DNA of 64,000 nucleotides from Spongiibacter thalassae (GCF_012272835.1 NZ_JAAWWK010000003.1:62001-126000); one strand, 5' to 3'. Shown: positions 17,061 through 27,803, numbered from the stretch's first letter. Numbers and translations: made by a program. The notes: generated by a model not told the origin, from the sequence alone.

Positions 17061-17894
17061 ATGCTTAAACAGCGAGTAATTACCGCCGTGGTTATTGTAG
17101 CAGCGCTGCTGGCCGCGCTGATGTATTTAACTGGACCGCAGCTATCCCTGGTATTTGCCGTACTGGTCTCGGTCGCCGCCTGGGAGTGGTCAGACTTGAG
17201 TGGCGTAAGCAGTGCCATTGGTCGCGCTGTCTTTGTCGGTGTCTGTGTTGGCCTGATGGGGTTGGTGGCCTGGCAGGGTGCAATCTACGCCGATACCAAT
17301 GTCGCGCTGGTTCGTGAGTTACTGACAGCGGCCTGCGTGTGGTGGGCCATTGCCTTGTTGTGGGTGAAGTCCTATCCCGCCAGTGCTGCCCTTTGGGGTA
17401 CGGTAGCAATGCGGGTGCTTATGGGCTTTTTGGTCCTGGTGCCGGCTTGGCTGGCGGTGACCTATTTGCGGCTTCTTGCTGACGGGGTTTACCTGATATT
17501 AATGCTTATTGCGCTGGTTGCGGCAGCTGACATCGGTGCCTATTTCTTTGGCCGGGCCTTTGGTAAAAGCAAGCTGGCGCCGGCGGTGAGTCCAGGCAAA
17601 TCGTGGGCGGGCTTCTGGGGAGGGATGCTCTGTAGCACCAGCCTGATGGCGGCGTTGTGGTATTTGTGGCCCGGCGGCATGTCGGTGGCACTGCTGCCGA
17701 TGATGGTGCTGGCGGCGATTACGGTGTTGGCCTCGGTGCTTGGGGACTTGCTTGAAAGCATGGTTAAGCGTCATCGCGGTATCAAGGACAGCGGCAATCT
17801 GTTGCCCGGACACGGTGGCTTTATGGATCGTCTGGATAGCCTCACGGCAGCCTCGCCAGTGTTTACCCTTGGTATGATGTCGGTGGGCTGGTAG
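17061..17894 (+). CDS. cdsA: Phosphatidate cytidylyltransferase
   Basis: The 277-residue integral membrane enzyme makes CDP-diacylglycerol from phosphatidate and CTP, the branch point of phospholipid synthesis. About eight hydrophobic segments precede the C-terminal signature with KDSGNLLPGHGGFMDRLDS, the CDS family hallmark. It begins 20 bases after uppS, and dxr follows 3 bases after its stop. Confidence 0.97.
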   Translation: MLKQRVITAVVIVAALLAALMYLTGPQLSLVFAVLVSVAAWEWSDLSGVSSAIGRAVFVGVCVGLMGLVAWQGAIYADTNVALVRELLTAACVWWAIALLWVKSYPASAALWGTVAMRVLMGFLVLVPAWLAVTYLRLLADGVYLILMLIALVAAADIGAYFFGRAFGKSKLAPAVSPGKSWAGFWGGMLCSTSLMAALWYLWPGGMSVALLPMMVLAAITVLASVLGDLLESMVKRHRGIKDSGNLLPGHGGFMDRLDSLTAASPVFTLGMMSVGW

Positions 17895-17897
17895 TAA

Positions 17898-19067
17898 ATG
17901 GAAAAGGTTACCGTACTCGGCTCAACGGGCTCCATAGGTGTTAGTACTCTGGATGTATTGAACCGGCACCCCGAACGCTTCGAAATCTACGCTCTCGCGG
18001 CGAATCGCAGTGTTGATATTATCTTTGACCAGATTCTGGCCTGTTCGCCTCGCTACGCCGTGTTGCGTGATGAGCAGCAGGCCGAAGTGCTGGCGGAGCG
18101 CCTGCGTGAAACCGACTCATCGACCCAGGTGCTTGCCGGAGAAGCGGAACTCTGTCGGGTAGCGGCAGAAGCGGACACGGTAATGGCCGCGATTGTTGGC
18201 GCAGCCGGGCTGCTGCCCACCATGGCGGCGGTAGAGGCGGGGGCCAAGGTACTGCTGGCCAATAAAGAGTCGCTGGTCATGGCTGGCGCCCTGTTTATGT
18301 CTGCGGTTGAACGTTCCGGAGCGCAGTTACTGCCTATCGACAGCGAGCACAACGCGATATTTCAATGCTTGCCCGAAAACCACCGTCAGGGTCTGGCGGC
18401 CCAGGGGGTTAAGCGAATTCTGCTAACCGGCTCCGGTGGGCCGTTCAGGCAAACCCCACTGTCGGAACTGGTGGGGGTTACCCCGGATCAGGCCTGTGCC
18501 CATCCGAATTGGTCAATGGGACGCAAAATCTCCGTTGACTCGGCGACAATGATGAACAAGGGGCTGGAGTTGATCGAAGCCTGCTGGTTGTTCCACTGTC
18601 AGCCTGAGCAGATCGAGGTTGTGGTGCACCCCCAGAGTGTGATCCACTCGATGGTTGAATATGTCGACGGGTCAGTATTGGCGCAAATGGGCCAGCCGGA
18701 CATGCGTACTCCGATCGCTCACGCCCTCTCCTGGCCATCACGGATGGTCTCGGGGGTTGCGAGCCTCGATTTGATACTGCAAGCCAGACTGGACTTTGAA
18801 GCGCCTGATGTCGAACGTTTTCCCTGTCTGCGCCTGGCCCGGGAAGCGGCGGAGGCCGGGGGGATAGCCAGTGCAACCCTCAACGCCGCCAACGAAATCG
18901 CGGTGGAGGCCTTTTTGGGCGGAAAGCTGTCTTTCACAGATATTCCTGTAGTGCTTGAGCAGGTTATGGCGAGGCTGGATAATAGGGAACCCCTTGCGCT
19001 GGCAGATGTCCAAGACGCCGATGCACGTGCGCGCGTGGCAGCCTCTGCCTTACTAGCCAAACTCTAA
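17898..19067 (+). CDS. dxr: 1-deoxy-D-xylulose 5-phosphate reductoisomerase
   Basis: The 389-residue NADPH enzyme forms 2-C-methyl-D-erythritol 4-phosphate, the first committed step of the MEP isoprenoid pathway. It has the Rossmann motif [16 protein letters not shown], the metal-binding [15 protein letters not shown] and the flexible loop [19 protein letters not shown]. ispG of the same pathway lies further along at 43674. Confidence 0.97.
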   Translation: MEKVTVLGSTGSIGVSTLDVLNRHPERFEIYALAANRSVDIIFDQILACSPRYAVLRDEQQAEVLAERLRETDSSTQVLAGEAELCRVAAEADTVMAAIVGAAGLLPTMAAVEAGAKVLLANKESLVMAGALFMSAVERSGAQLLPIDSEHNAIFQCLPENHRQGLAAQGVKRILLTGSGGPFRQTPLSELVGVTPDQACAHPNWSMGRKISVDSATMMNKGLELIEACWLFHCQPEQIEVVVHPQSVIHSMVEYVDGSVLAQMGQPDMRTPIAHALSWPSRMVSGVASLDLILQARLDFEAPDVERFPCLRLAREAAEAGGIASATLNAANEIAVEAFLGGKLSFTDIPVVLEQVMARLDNREPLALADVQDADARARVAASALLAKL

Positions 19068-19079
19068 GAGGAACGGGAA

Positions 19080-20438
19080 GTGTTAGACCTCTTGCAAACA
19101 ATTATTGTCACCGTGCTTACCCTTGCTATTTTAGTGGCGGTGCATGAGTTTGGGCACTTCTGGGTGGCGCGGCGCTGCGGTGTTAAGGTCCTGCGTTTTT
19201 CTGTCGGATTCGGCAAGCCGCTGCTGTCCTGGTCTGACAAAAGTGGCACGGAATATGTTGTCGCCGGTATTCCTCTCGGCGGCTATGTCAAAATGCTTGA
19301 TGAGCGTGAGGGCGAGGTGCCCGAGGAACTGCTCGATCAGGCCTTCAATCGAGCTTCCCCTCCCAGGCGCATTGCCATTGCCGCAGCGGGACCCTTTGCC
19401 AATTTTGCTTTGGCGATCGTGGTGTATTGGTGCATTTTTCTCAACGGCGTTAACGGCGTGGCGCCGGTGATTGGCAGCGTTGAGCTGGGCTCGCTGGCCG
19501 ATCGTGCGGGGCTTCAGGCCGGTGCCGAGATCACCGCCGTAGATGGTGTTGAAACGCCGACCTGGGAAAGCCTGCAAATGCAGTTGCTGGAGCGAATCGG
19601 GGAGAGCGGTGACCTCACCATGACAGTCAAGCCCGCCGGTTCCAGCCTGGTAACCACCAAAACCCTGCGGCTTGATGGCTGGATGCAGGAAGTGGCTGAT
19701 CCCAATCCCCTTAGGGAGCTGGGAATTCAATTGTACGTGCCCAAGGTTTTGCCGAAAATTCAAAACGTTATGCCTGATAGCGCTGCGCAGAAAGCAGGCC
19801 TTCAAGCCGGCGATCTGGTACTCTCTGTCGATGGCGTAGAAATGCCGGACTGGGATTCCTGGGTCAATATCGTTCGCGCCAGCCCTGAACAGCCGCTGAG
19901 CGTGGTAGTGGATCGTGATGGACGGCAGCTGCCGCTCACACTTACACCCGCGCGAACGCTCGACGACTCGGGTGTTGCGATCGGGTTTGTCGGTGTTGGT
20001 GTTGAGCCGCCGAGTTGGCCGGAGGAGATGGAGCGCAAGGTTGCCTACGGCCCCATCGCGGCATTGGTCGCAGCAGCAGACAAGACCTGGAAGATGAGCG
20101 CGTTCACACTGGAATCAATCAAAAAAATGATTACCGGTATGTTGTCGCCGAAAAACTTGAGCGGCCCGATAACGATTGCTAAAGTGGCGAGCTCTTCAGC
20201 GCAGTACGGTTTTTTTGCCTGGATGAGCTTTCTGGGGCTGTTAAGTATCAGTCTGGCGGTGCTTAATCTGCTGCCGATACCGATTCTCGACGGGGGACAT
20301 ATTATCTATGCCTCGATCGAGTGGGTGATTGGAAAACCAGTGACAGAGCAGATCCAATTATGGGCGAATCAGCTCGGTTTGGCGCTGGTGGTGTGTGTTA
20401 TGGTTTTCGCTTTGTATAACGACGTATTGCGCCTCTGA
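19080..20438 (+). CDS. rseP: Site-2 intramembrane zinc metalloprotease RseP
   Basis: The 452-residue inner-membrane protease cuts anti-sigma factor RseA after DegS, releasing sigma-E under envelope stress. The zinc motif HEFGH is at 22-26 in the first membrane segment. Two PDZ domains follow (about 115-190 and 200-290), and the third ligand lies in PIPILDGGH near the C-terminal segments. The start is GTG 19080 with AGAGGAACGGG upstream. Its place just before bamA and lpx genes fits envelope control. Confidence 0.97.
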   Translation: MLDLLQTIIVTVLTLAILVAVHEFGHFWVARRCGVKVLRFSVGFGKPLLSWSDKSGTEYVVAGIPLGGYVKMLDEREGEVPEELLDQAFNRASPPRRIAIAAAGPFANFALAIVVYWCIFLNGVNGVAPVIGSVELGSLADRAGLQAGAEITAVDGVETPTWESLQMQLLERIGESGDLTMTVKPAGSSLVTTKTLRLDGWMQEVADPNPLRELGIQLYVPKVLPKIQNVMPDSAAQKAGLQAGDLVLSVDGVEMPDWDSWVNIVRASPEQPLSVVVDRDGRQLPLTLTPARTLDDSGVAIGFVGVGVEPPSWPEEMERKVAYGPIAALVAAADKTWKMSAFTLESIKKMITGMLSPKNLSGPITIAKVASSSAQYGFFAWMSFLGLLSISLAVLNLLPIPILDGGHIIYASIEWVIGKPVTEQIQLWANQLGLALVVCVMVFALYNDVLRL

Positions 20439-20528
20439 TTTTTTAGACTTCGCGATATTTATTTTATTCTGTGTGGCGCTGCCTGAGATTGTTGCGGGCA
20501 GGCCGCTAGCCTTGGTTGCTGGTTTTTG

Positions 20529-23111
20529 ATGAAACGCTTTTTCCTTGTTGCACTAATTGTCTGTCTGTTCAGCCCATTTGCGTTGGCGCAATATCGTATC
20601 AGCGATATTCGGGTCGAAGGTCTGCAACGTATCGCCGCTGAAACCGTTTTTTCGGCGCTGCCTTTGAGTGTCGGCGACGAACTGACACCCGAGGCAACGG
20701 CCAAGGCCTCACGCGCACTTTTTGCTACGGGCAATTTCGACGATATCCAGATCGGTATTGACGGCGATGTGCTGGTGATCAAGTTGGTGGAACGTCCGGC
20801 AATCAGCGAAATCAATATCGAGGGTAACAAGGCGCTGGCAACCGACGCGCTGCTGGACGGTTTGAAGGGCGCAGGTCTTGCGGAAGGGCAGGTGTTCAAG
20901 CGTTCTACCCTCGAAGGTATGCGCATGGAATTGGTGCGCCAGTACGTGTCTCAAGGGCGCTATGATGCCAGTATCGAAACCGACGTGGTCGCCGAACCAC
21001 GCAACCGGGTGTCGATATCTATCAATATCGACGAGGGCAGTACTGCCACCATCAAACATATCAATATTGTGGGTAACAAGGTTTTCGACGACGAAACCCT
21101 GCTTGACCAGTTCGAGCTCAAACCCAGCGGATTTTTCTCCTTTTTCAGCAGCAGCGACAAATACTCCCGTGAGAAACTCAAGGGCGACCTTGAAAAGCTG
21201 AATTCCTACTACCTGGATCGCGGTTACTTGCTGTCAAATGCCGAGTCTGTACAGGTGTCTATCGGGCCGGAGCGCAAGTCGGTCTACATCACTGTCAACG
21301 TCATTGAAGGTGAGAAATATACCGTCAGCAGTGCGGAGCTCTCCGGTGACCTGGTGTTGCCGGAGGATGACCTGAAACGCTTTGTTTTGGTGTCGGAAGG
21401 ACAGGTTTTCTCGCAGGCTCTGGTCACCAGTACCGAAGAGTTTTTGGTCAAACGCCTGGGCAACGAAGGTTATAACTTCGCCAAGGTTCGCGGTATTCCG
21501 GAAATAAACGAAGACGATAAAACCGTCGCCATGAAGTTTTTTATCGACCCCGGTAAGCGCACCTATGTGCGTCGTATCAGCTTTGAAGGCAACTCCAGAA
21601 CCTCCGACGAAGTGCTGCGCCGTGAAATGCGCCAGATGGAAAGTGCGCCGGCCTCGGCGGATAAAATCGAGCTGTCGCGGGTGCGCCTGGAGCGTTTGGG
21701 CTATTTCAAGGAAGCCAAGGTAGATACCCTTGAAGTACCTGGCACCGATGACCTGATCGACCTGACTTACAGTGTGGAAGAACAAAGTTCAGGTAGTTTG
21801 GGTGCTAGTCTGGGCTTCTCCCAGGACAGCGGCCTGTTGCTCAGCGCCAATATTCAACAGAACAACTTCCTGGGTACCGGTAAGCAGGTTGGTTTTGGAA
21901 TATCGCGCAGCGACTTCCTGACCAGTGCTAGCTTTAATTACCTCGATCCGTACTTTACCGAAGATGGTGTCAGCCGCGGTTTCTCGGTGTTCTACCGGGC
22001 AACGGATTTCGAGGAAATCAACGTTGCGAGCTATACCACCGACACCTACGGTTCCAGTGTGAACTTTGGCTACCCCATTTCCGAAACCGAACGCCTCGGC
22101 TTTGAATTGGGCTACGCGGTGACCAGTATCGATGCCGGGGTGCGCGCGGTAAAAGAGATCAAAACCAGTCCGCGTATTTTCAGTGCGATCGACAGTTATT
22201 TTGAAAGTACCCGTGACCCGGAAACCGGGCGCTACACCACCGCTGAGGTGTTGCAGAGTATCGACAATCTGCCGGCTGATGCCTTGGCACAAAGTGACGA
22301 GCCGGGTTTTCTTGACCGCTATGGTGACGAGTTCGGCAACTTCACCGCCGGTATCTCCTGGCGTCAATCGACCTTGAACCGCGGTTTGTTGGCGACCCGT
22401 GGTGCATCGCAATCGGTGTCGCTGGAGGCGTCAGTGCCGGGCTCCGACCTGGAATATTACCGGGTGACCTACAACGGTCAGTTGTACGTGCCGCTGACCA
22501 ATTCCTTTACGCTACGCTTTAAAACCGAGCTGGGCTACGGCGACGGCTATGGCAACCTTGATCAGCTGCCGTTCTTTGAGCATTTTTATGCCGGGGGCTT
22601 CAGCTCGGTGCGCGGCTTCCGCAGCAATACCTTGGGGCCACGCAGTTCACCAGCGGATATTTATCGCATCAGCCGAGCGGCCACCGCCGTAGATGAAAAC
22701 GGTAACGCTACCGCACTGTCCGCCCAGGCCGGTTATGTACTGGACCCGGTGACCGGTGCCCTGATTATCGATACCGCGGCGTCAGTAGGTGATGAAGCTG
22801 ACCCCTTCGGCGGCAACGTGTTAATGGAAGGCAGCATGGAGTTGTTGTTTCCGTTGCCCTTCGTAAAAGATCAACGTTCGGTGCGTAGCGGCCTGTTCTT
22901 CGATGCCGGTAATGTCTTCAGCACAAGCTGTAGTTCCACCCAGATCAACTGCTCGTCACCAGACCTTGGGCGTCTGCGTTACTCAGCGGGGGTAGGGGTG
23001 ACCTGGATTACCGGGTTTGGTCCTCTGACCTTTAGTCTTGGGCGTGCGCTGAATGACGAGCAAATCGACGAGACCGAGATCTTCCAGTTCTCACTCGGTC
23101 GTACTTTTTAA
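20529..23111 (+). CDS. bamA: Outer-membrane protein assembly factor BamA
   Basis: The 860-residue Omp85 protein inserts beta-barrel proteins into the outer membrane. Residues 1-20 are a signal peptide (MKRFFLVALIVCLFSPFALA), five POTRA domains follow to about 420, and a 16-strand barrel fills the rest, with the conserved GGFSSVRGFR motif of loop 6 and a terminal Phe. I use ATG 20529 over the TTG one codon before. The preceding 90-base gap after rseP is AT-rich and could hold its own promoter. bamB lies at 46807. Confidence 0.98.
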   Translation: MKRFFLVALIVCLFSPFALAQYRISDIRVEGLQRIAAETVFSALPLSVGDELTPEATAKASRALFATGNFDDIQIGIDGDVLVIKLVERPAISEINIEGNKALATDALLDGLKGAGLAEGQVFKRSTLEGMRMELVRQYVSQGRYDASIETDVVAEPRNRVSISINIDEGSTATIKHINIVGNKVFDDETLLDQFELKPSGFFSFFSSSDKYSREKLKGDLEKLNSYYLDRGYLLSNAESVQVSIGPERKSVYITVNVIEGEKYTVSSAELSGDLVLPEDDLKRFVLVSEGQVFSQALVTSTEEFLVKRLGNEGYNFAKVRGIPEINEDDKTVAMKFFIDPGKRTYVRRISFEGNSRTSDEVLRREMRQMESAPASADKIELSRVRLERLGYFKEAKVDTLEVPGTDDLIDLTYSVEEQSSGSLGASLGFSQDSGLLLSANIQQNNFLGTGKQVGFGISRSDFLTSASFNYLDPYFTEDGVSRGFSVFYRATDFEEINVASYTTDTYGSSVNFGYPISETERLGFELGYAVTSIDAGVRAVKEIKTSPRIFSAIDSYFESTRDPETGRYTTAEVLQSIDNLPADALAQSDEPGFLDRYGDEFGNFTAGISWRQSTLNRGLLATRGASQSVSLEASVPGSDLEYYRVTYNGQLYVPLTNSFTLRFKTELGYGDGYGNLDQLPFFEHFYAGGFSSVRGFRSNTLGPRSSPADIYRISRAATAVDENGNATALSAQAGYVLDPVTGALIIDTAASVGDEADPFGGNVLMEGSMELLFPLPFVKDQRSVRSGLFFDAGNVFSTSCSSTQINCSSPDLGRLRYSAGVGVTWITGFGPLTFSLGRALNDEQIDETEIFQFSLGRTF

Positions 23112-23141
23112 TCCATCCAGAATAAAATGTGGGAGTTGTAC

Positions 23142-23651
23142 ATGAAGGCTTTTAAGTTGTTGGTAATGGTAGTCGCGATGGTATGGGGCTCTACTGCTCT
23201 GGCAGAGGGGCGTATCGCGGTGTTTGATATCGAAGCAGCGGTTCTGAATACCGATCTCGCGAAATCGCGTCTGAACGCCCTGAAAAACCAGCGCGAATTC
23301 AAGGATAACCTCGCTGAACTTGAGCGGGTGCGTAAAGACTACGAGAAGTTGGTCGAGCAGTTCCAGAAAGATATTGAAATTCTGAGTGCTGAACAGCGTC
23401 AACTGGCGAAAAACAAAATTGACTCCAAGCGGGCAGACGGCGAGCACCTGGCGCGCAAGATAGAGGGTGCGCAGCAGCAGGAAGTGCAAAGCATCATGCA
23501 AGAGATTGGTCCCAAGTTGCAAAAATTGCTGCCGCAAATCGTGAAGGAAGAGAATATTGGTTTGCTGCTCCCCGCCAAGGCGGTAATGCACGCCGATGCC
23601 AGCTATAACATCACTGCGAAAGTCGCTGACAAACTCAACCAGGCAAAATAA
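23142..23651 (+). CDS. skp: OmpH/Skp family periplasmic chaperone
   Basis: The 169-residue product has a signal peptide (MKAFKLLVMVVAMVWGSTALA, 21 residues) and a long central coiled coil (about 45-125) rich in Glu, Lys and Gln, which forms the tentacles of the trimeric chaperone. Skp holds unfolded outer-membrane proteins on their way to BamA. I choose ATG 23142 because GGGAG lies just before it; an ATG at 23127 would add five residues. It is co-oriented between bamA and lpxD, the classical position. Confidence 0.93.
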   Translation: MKAFKLLVMVVAMVWGSTALAEGRIAVFDIEAAVLNTDLAKSRLNALKNQREFKDNLAELERVRKDYEKLVEQFQKDIEILSAEQRQLAKNKIDSKRADGEHLARKIEGAQQQEVQSIMQEIGPKLQKLLPQIVKEENIGLLLPAKAVMHADASYNITAKVADKLNQAK

Positions 23652-23652
23652 T

Positions 23653-24699
23653 ATGGCGCGACAAAAGGCGCTGCGCCTGAAAACTGTGGCGTCAATGCTG
23701 GGCCTGCCCATGGAGGGGGATGGTGAGCTGCTGCTTAACGGTATCTCCACCCTGGACAGCGCAGGCCCTGACGAGCTCAGCTTTTTGTCCAACCCCAAGT
23801 ACCGCAAACTGTTGAAAGATTCCAACGCGGGTGCGCTGATTGTGCACCCCAGCGTGGCTGAAGACGTGCGCGGGGCTTGCATTATTGCGGATGATCCCTA
23901 TCTCGCCTTTGCCCGGGCCAGCGCATTGTTCGATCCCTTTGAGCGGCCCCGTGATGGAATACACCCCACGGCGGTGGTCGCCGCGGAAGCCGTGCATGCC
24001 ACTGCCTCGATAGGGGCCAATGCGGTCATTGAGGTGGGCGCCGTTATCGAAGAAGGCTGTGTAATCGGGCCTGGTTGTGTGGTCGGCGCGGGAAGCACCA
24101 TTGGTGCCCACTCGTTGTTGCACGCCAATGTCACGGTGTATCACGGGGTGAGTATCGGCAGGGCCTGCGTTATCCATTCAGGCACGGTTATTGGTGCAGA
24201 TGGCTTTGGTTTCGCGCCTTCGGCCGAGGGATGGCAGAAAATTCATCAGTTGGGTGGGGTATCGATTGGCGACAATGTCGAAATCGGAGCCAATTCCTGT
24301 ATTGATCGCGGCGCCTTGAAAGATACCCGTATCGGCAGCGGTGTAATACTTGACGATATGACTATGGTTGGTCACAACGTCGAAATTGGCGATGGCACGG
24401 CCATGGCGGCGGGCTGCCAGATAGCGGGTAGTGCGAAAATTGGTAAAAACTGTACTTTGGCCGGTAATGTAGGGGTAGTGGGACACATCACCATAGCTGA
24501 CGGGGTGCACCTCACCGCCCGCAGTCTGGTGTCTAAATCCCTGGATGCCGCGGCGTCTTATTCCAGTGGTGGCACGCCCCTGATGGAGACCCGCCAGTGG
24601 CGCAAAACCACTGCGCGTTTGCCCAAGCTGGATGAATTGTATCGCCGGGTGCAGACCCTGGAAAAAATGATCAGAACAATACAAGAGGATTCAAACTGA
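23653..24699 (+). CDS. lpxD: UDP-3-O-(3-hydroxyacyl)glucosamine N-acyltransferase
   Basis: The 348-residue enzyme adds the second hydroxyacyl chain in lipid A synthesis. An N-terminal uridine-binding domain (1-100, with LSFLSNPKYRK) precedes a left-handed beta helix of hexapeptide repeats, with catalytic His241 in MVGHNVEIG. It starts at ATG 23653, one base after the skp stop. A C-terminal helix closes the trimer. Confidence 0.97.
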   Translation: MARQKALRLKTVASMLGLPMEGDGELLLNGISTLDSAGPDELSFLSNPKYRKLLKDSNAGALIVHPSVAEDVRGACIIADDPYLAFARASALFDPFERPRDGIHPTAVVAAEAVHATASIGANAVIEVGAVIEEGCVIGPGCVVGAGSTIGAHSLLHANVTVYHGVSIGRACVIHSGTVIGADGFGFAPSAEGWQKIHQLGGVSIGDNVEIGANSCIDRGALKDTRIGSGVILDDMTMVGHNVEIGDGTAMAAGCQIAGSAKIGKNCTLAGNVGVVGHITIADGVHLTARSLVSKSLDAAASYSSGGTPLMETRQWRKTTARLPKLDELYRRVQTLEKMIRTIQEDSN

Positions 24700-24702
24700 G
24701 CC

Positions 24703-25143
24703 ATGATAATGGACATAAACGAAGTACAGGAATATCTGCCTCACCGCTATCCCTTTTTGCTTGTTGACCGGGTGATTGAGCTAAATCTCGGCGAATCTAT
24801 CGTTGCCATCAAGAATGTTACGGGTAACGAAAATCACTTCAACGGTCACTTTCCCGGTTTGCCTATTATGCCGGGGGTATTGATTATCGAAGCAATGGCC
24901 CAGGCTGCCGGTATTCTCGGGTTTAAAACCCTGGATAAGAAGCCCGCCGACGGCTCCATATACATGTTTGCCGGTGTGGATAATGCGCGTTTCAAGCGGC
25001 AAGTCGTGCCCGGCGACCAGTTGATCCTCAAGGCCCAGTATGTGTCTGACAAAAAAGGTCTGTGGAAATTTAACTGCCAGGCCTTTGTCGACGATGTGCT
25101 GGCCTGCAGTGCGACCATTCTTTGCATAGACCGGAAGAAATAA
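24703..25143 (+). CDS. fabZ: 3-hydroxyacyl-ACP dehydratase FabZ
   Basis: The 146-residue hot-dog enzyme dehydrates 3-hydroxyacyl-ACP in fatty acid elongation and competes with LpxA for hydroxyacyl-ACP. The catalytic pair is His49 in [15 protein letters not shown] and Glu63 in [12 protein letters not shown] second in-frame ATG two codons in (24709) is equally possible. It lies 3 bases after lpxD and 1 base before lpxA. Confidence 0.97.
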   Translation: MIMDINEVQEYLPHRYPFLLVDRVIELNLGESIVAIKNVTGNENHFNGHFPGLPIMPGVLIIEAMAQAAGILGFKTLDKKPADGSIYMFAGVDNARFKRQVVPGDQLILKAQYVSDKKGLWKFNCQAFVDDVLACSATILCIDRKK

Positions 25144-25144
25144 C

Positions 25145-25942
25145 GTGCCCGGATTTATCGACCCCAGCGCTGTTATTGACCCCCGCGCCATCATCGACCC
25201 CACTGCGATCATCGGTGCCAATGTAAAAATTGGCCCGTGGACCCTTGTTGGCCCCGAGGTGGAGCTGGGTGAGGGCTGCGATATTCGCTCTCATGTGGTG
25301 TTGAAAGGGCCGACTAAAATCGGCGCACGCAATACCATTTATCAGTTTTCGACAGTGGGAGAAGACACTCCCGACCTGAAGTATCGCGGCGAGCCTACCC
25401 AGCTTATTATGGGCGATAACAATATCGTCCGCGAAGGGGTCACCATTCACCGGGGTACGGTACAGGACCAGGGTAAAACCGTTATCGGCAGCAACAATTT
25501 GCTGATGGCCTATGTGCATATAGGCCACGATTCCGTCGTGGGTGATAATTGTATCCTGGTGAATAATGCCTCATTGGCCGGCCACGTTGTGGTTGGTGAT
25601 TGGGCGATACTCAGCGGCTATTCGCTGGTTCACCAATACTGTTTGATCGGTGCCCACAGCTTTGCCGGCTTCGGTTGCCATATTAGTAAGGATGTCCCAG
25701 CCTACGTCACCGTAAGTGGCAGCCCGGCAGAGGCCAAAACGATCAACGTCGAAGGCTTGAAGCGCCGGGGGTTCAGTGGCGATGCGATAGCGGCGATTCG
25801 ACGTGCTTACAAAATCATCTATCGGCAGAACAACACTGTTGATGAAGCACTGGCGGCCCTCGCGCCCATCGTCGCCGATTTCCCTGAAGTACAGCTGCTG
25901 GTGGACTCCCTTAAGCAGTCTCAACGCGGCATTGTTCGTTAA
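25145..25942 (+). CDS. lpxA: UDP-N-acetylglucosamine acyltransferase
   Basis: The 265-residue trimer transfers 3-hydroxyacyl from ACP to UDP-GlcNAc, the first step of lipid A synthesis. A beta helix spans about 1-190. Catalytic His128 lies in VHIGHDS, matching E. coli His125 with a three-residue offset. With the same offset, the hydrocarbon-ruler position (Gly173 in E. coli) is Phe176, so a chain shorter than C14 is predicted. The start is GTG 25145. Confidence 0.97.
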   Translation: MPGFIDPSAVIDPRAIIDPTAIIGANVKIGPWTLVGPEVELGEGCDIRSHVVLKGPTKIGARNTIYQFSTVGEDTPDLKYRGEPTQLIMGDNNIVREGVTIHRGTVQDQGKTVIGSNNLLMAYVHIGHDSVVGDNCILVNNASLAGHVVVGDWAILSGYSLVHQYCLIGAHSFAGFGCHISKDVPAYVTVSGSPAEAKTINVEGLKRRGFSGDAIAAIRRAYKIIYRQNNTVDEALAALAPIVADFPEVQLLVDSLKQSQRGIVR

Positions 25943-25982
25943 CCCTTGATACAGGGTCGGTTGTTGCCGACATAACGCCTAC

Positions 25983-27146
25983 ATGACTCCATTACGAATC
26001 GGATTGATTGTCGGGGAGGCGTCGGGGGATATTCTCGGCGCTGACCTGATTCGCGCAATAAAAGCCCGCCACCCCGATGCGCAATTTGAGGGGATCGGCG
26101 GCCCGCTAATGCTTGAGCAAGGCTTTCATTCGATTTGCGAGATGGATCGCCTGTCGGTAATGGGCCTGACCGAGCCACTTAAACGGCTGCCGGAATTGTT
26201 GCGCATACGCCGACATATAAAACGCCATTTGCTCGCCTGGCAGCCGAATGTCGTAGTGGGTATTGATTCGCCGGACTTCACTCTGAACGTCGAAGCCTAT
26301 CTGCGCGCACAGGGTATAAAAACCGTGCACTACGTCAGCCCGTCGGTGTGGGCCTGGCGTCAGGGTCGTATCGCCAAAATTGCCAAAGCGGTGGACCATA
26401 TGCTGACCCTGTTCCCCTTCGAAGAGGACTTTTATCGGGATCATGGTGTGCCGGTAGATTGTGTCGGCCACCCGCTTGCTGATCAAATCCCCCTTGAGGA
26501 CGGTCGCGCCGAGGCGCGCCTGGCCCTCGATGTCGATGGCGACCATCCTGTTGTTGCGTTAATGCCGGGCAGTCGCAGTGGTGAGGTCGATCAGCTTATC
26601 GGCAGTTTTCTGGAAACCGCCCAGTGGCTTCGCCAGCGCGTACCCAACGTCGAATTTCTTATCGCCGCGGCCAACAAGGAACGCCGGGAGCAAATACTGC
26701 AAGCGATCGCCGCGTTGACCTCGGACTTGCCGGTGAGGGTGATACTCGGCGAGTCGCGCACCGTAATGGCGGCATCCGATTCAGTCATCATGGCATCGGG
26801 CACGACTAGCCTTGAGGCGCTGTTACTGCAGCGGCCGATGGTGGTGTGCTACCGCTTTGGTAAATTGTCCTTCGCGCTGCTGTCGCGGCTGGTTAAAGCA
26901 CCGCATTTTTCCCTGCCGAACCTATTGGCCAAGCGAGCGCTGGTACCTGAGTTGTTGCAGGATGAGGTGTGTGCCGAGGTCATTGGACCGCTGGTGCTGG
27001 AACAACTCAGCAATGACAATCATCGCGAAACCCTTGTCGCGGAATTTCGCGAAATCCACCTTAGCCTGGCGCGTCAGGCCAGTGAGCGGGCTGCCGGCGT
27101 TGTTCTCGATCTGGTCGAGCCCGCTTCCCCGCCGCGAGCGAGCTGA
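25983..27146 (+). CDS. lpxB: Lipid-A-disaccharide synthase
   Basis: The 387-residue GT-B glycosyltransferase joins lipid X and UDP-2,3-diacylglucosamine. It starts with [18 protein letters not shown], the family N terminus, and contains [13 protein letters not shown] and a nucleotide region with [13 protein letters not shown]. It ends 4 bases before rnhB, the usual order lpxA-lpxB-rnhB-dnaE. Confidence 0.97.
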   Translation: MTPLRIGLIVGEASGDILGADLIRAIKARHPDAQFEGIGGPLMLEQGFHSICEMDRLSVMGLTEPLKRLPELLRIRRHIKRHLLAWQPNVVVGIDSPDFTLNVEAYLRAQGIKTVHYVSPSVWAWRQGRIAKIAKAVDHMLTLFPFEEDFYRDHGVPVDCVGHPLADQIPLEDGRAEARLALDVDGDHPVVALMPGSRSGEVDQLIGSFLETAQWLRQRVPNVEFLIAAANKERREQILQAIAALTSDLPVRVILGESRTVMAASDSVIMASGTTSLEALLLQRPMVVCYRFGKLSFALLSRLVKAPHFSLPNLLAKRALVPELLQDEVCAEVIGPLVLEQLSNDNHRETLVAEFREIHLSLARQASERAAGVVLDLVEPASPPRAS

Positions 27147-27150
27147 CACG

Positions 27151-27765
27151 ATGTCCCAGACCCTGGATATGTTTGCTACGGACGACTACCCTGCGTTGAC
27201 TGCCGGGGTTGATGAAGTAGGGCGCGGCCCGCTGTGTGGCGACGTCGTGGCAGCGGCGGTGATACTCGATCCCAATCGGCCGATAATGGGCTTGAATGAC
27301 TCAAAAAAATTGACAGAGAAGCGACGAGAGCGACTTTTTGATGAAATTCAGCAAAACGCCCTGGCTTTTTGTATCGCGCGCGCCAGCGTTGCGGAAATCG
27401 ACGAACTGAATATTCTCCACGCCAGTATGCTGGCGATGAGTCGCGCGGTCGACGGGTTGCAGCGGGCCGGCGAGTCCGTAAAGCCCGAGTTTGTGCTGGT
27501 CGATGGTAACCGTTTACCGAAGTGGCACTATCCCTCTGAAGCGGTGGTAAAGGGAGATAGCAAGGTGCCTGCCATTGCAGCGGCATCGATACTGGCCAAG
27601 GTGTGCCGGGATCGGGAAATGTGTGAACTGGACAAGAAGTATCCCGGTTATGGTCTGGCCGGACACAAGGGTTATCCCACCAAGGTGCATCTGGAAGCAC
27701 TGAAAACACTCGGGGTAACCGATATTCACCGGCGCAGTTATGGGCCGGTCAAGGCATTGCTCTAA
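27151..27765 (+). CDS. rnhB: Ribonuclease HII
   Basis: The 204-residue enzyme nicks RNA in RNA-DNA hybrids and removes single ribonucleotides. The [12 protein letters not shown] motif gives Asp21 and Glu22, and VDGNRLP with [15 protein letters not shown] completes the active site. I place the start at ATG 27151, 4 bases after lpxB; any upstream extension lies within lpxB. Confidence 0.96.
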   Translation: MSQTLDMFATDDYPALTAGVDEVGRGPLCGDVVAAAVILDPNRPIMGLNDSKKLTEKRRERLFDEIQQNALAFCIARASVAEIDELNILHASMLAMSRAVDGLQRAGESVKPEFVLVDGNRLPKWHYPSEAVVKGDSKVPAIAAASILAKVCRDREMCELDKKYPGYGLAGHKGYPTKVHLEALKTLGVTDIHRRSYGPVKALL

Positions 27766-27803
27766 CCTGGCAGTGTGGCAAAAGTCAGCAAAGAGGCGAG
27801 GCT

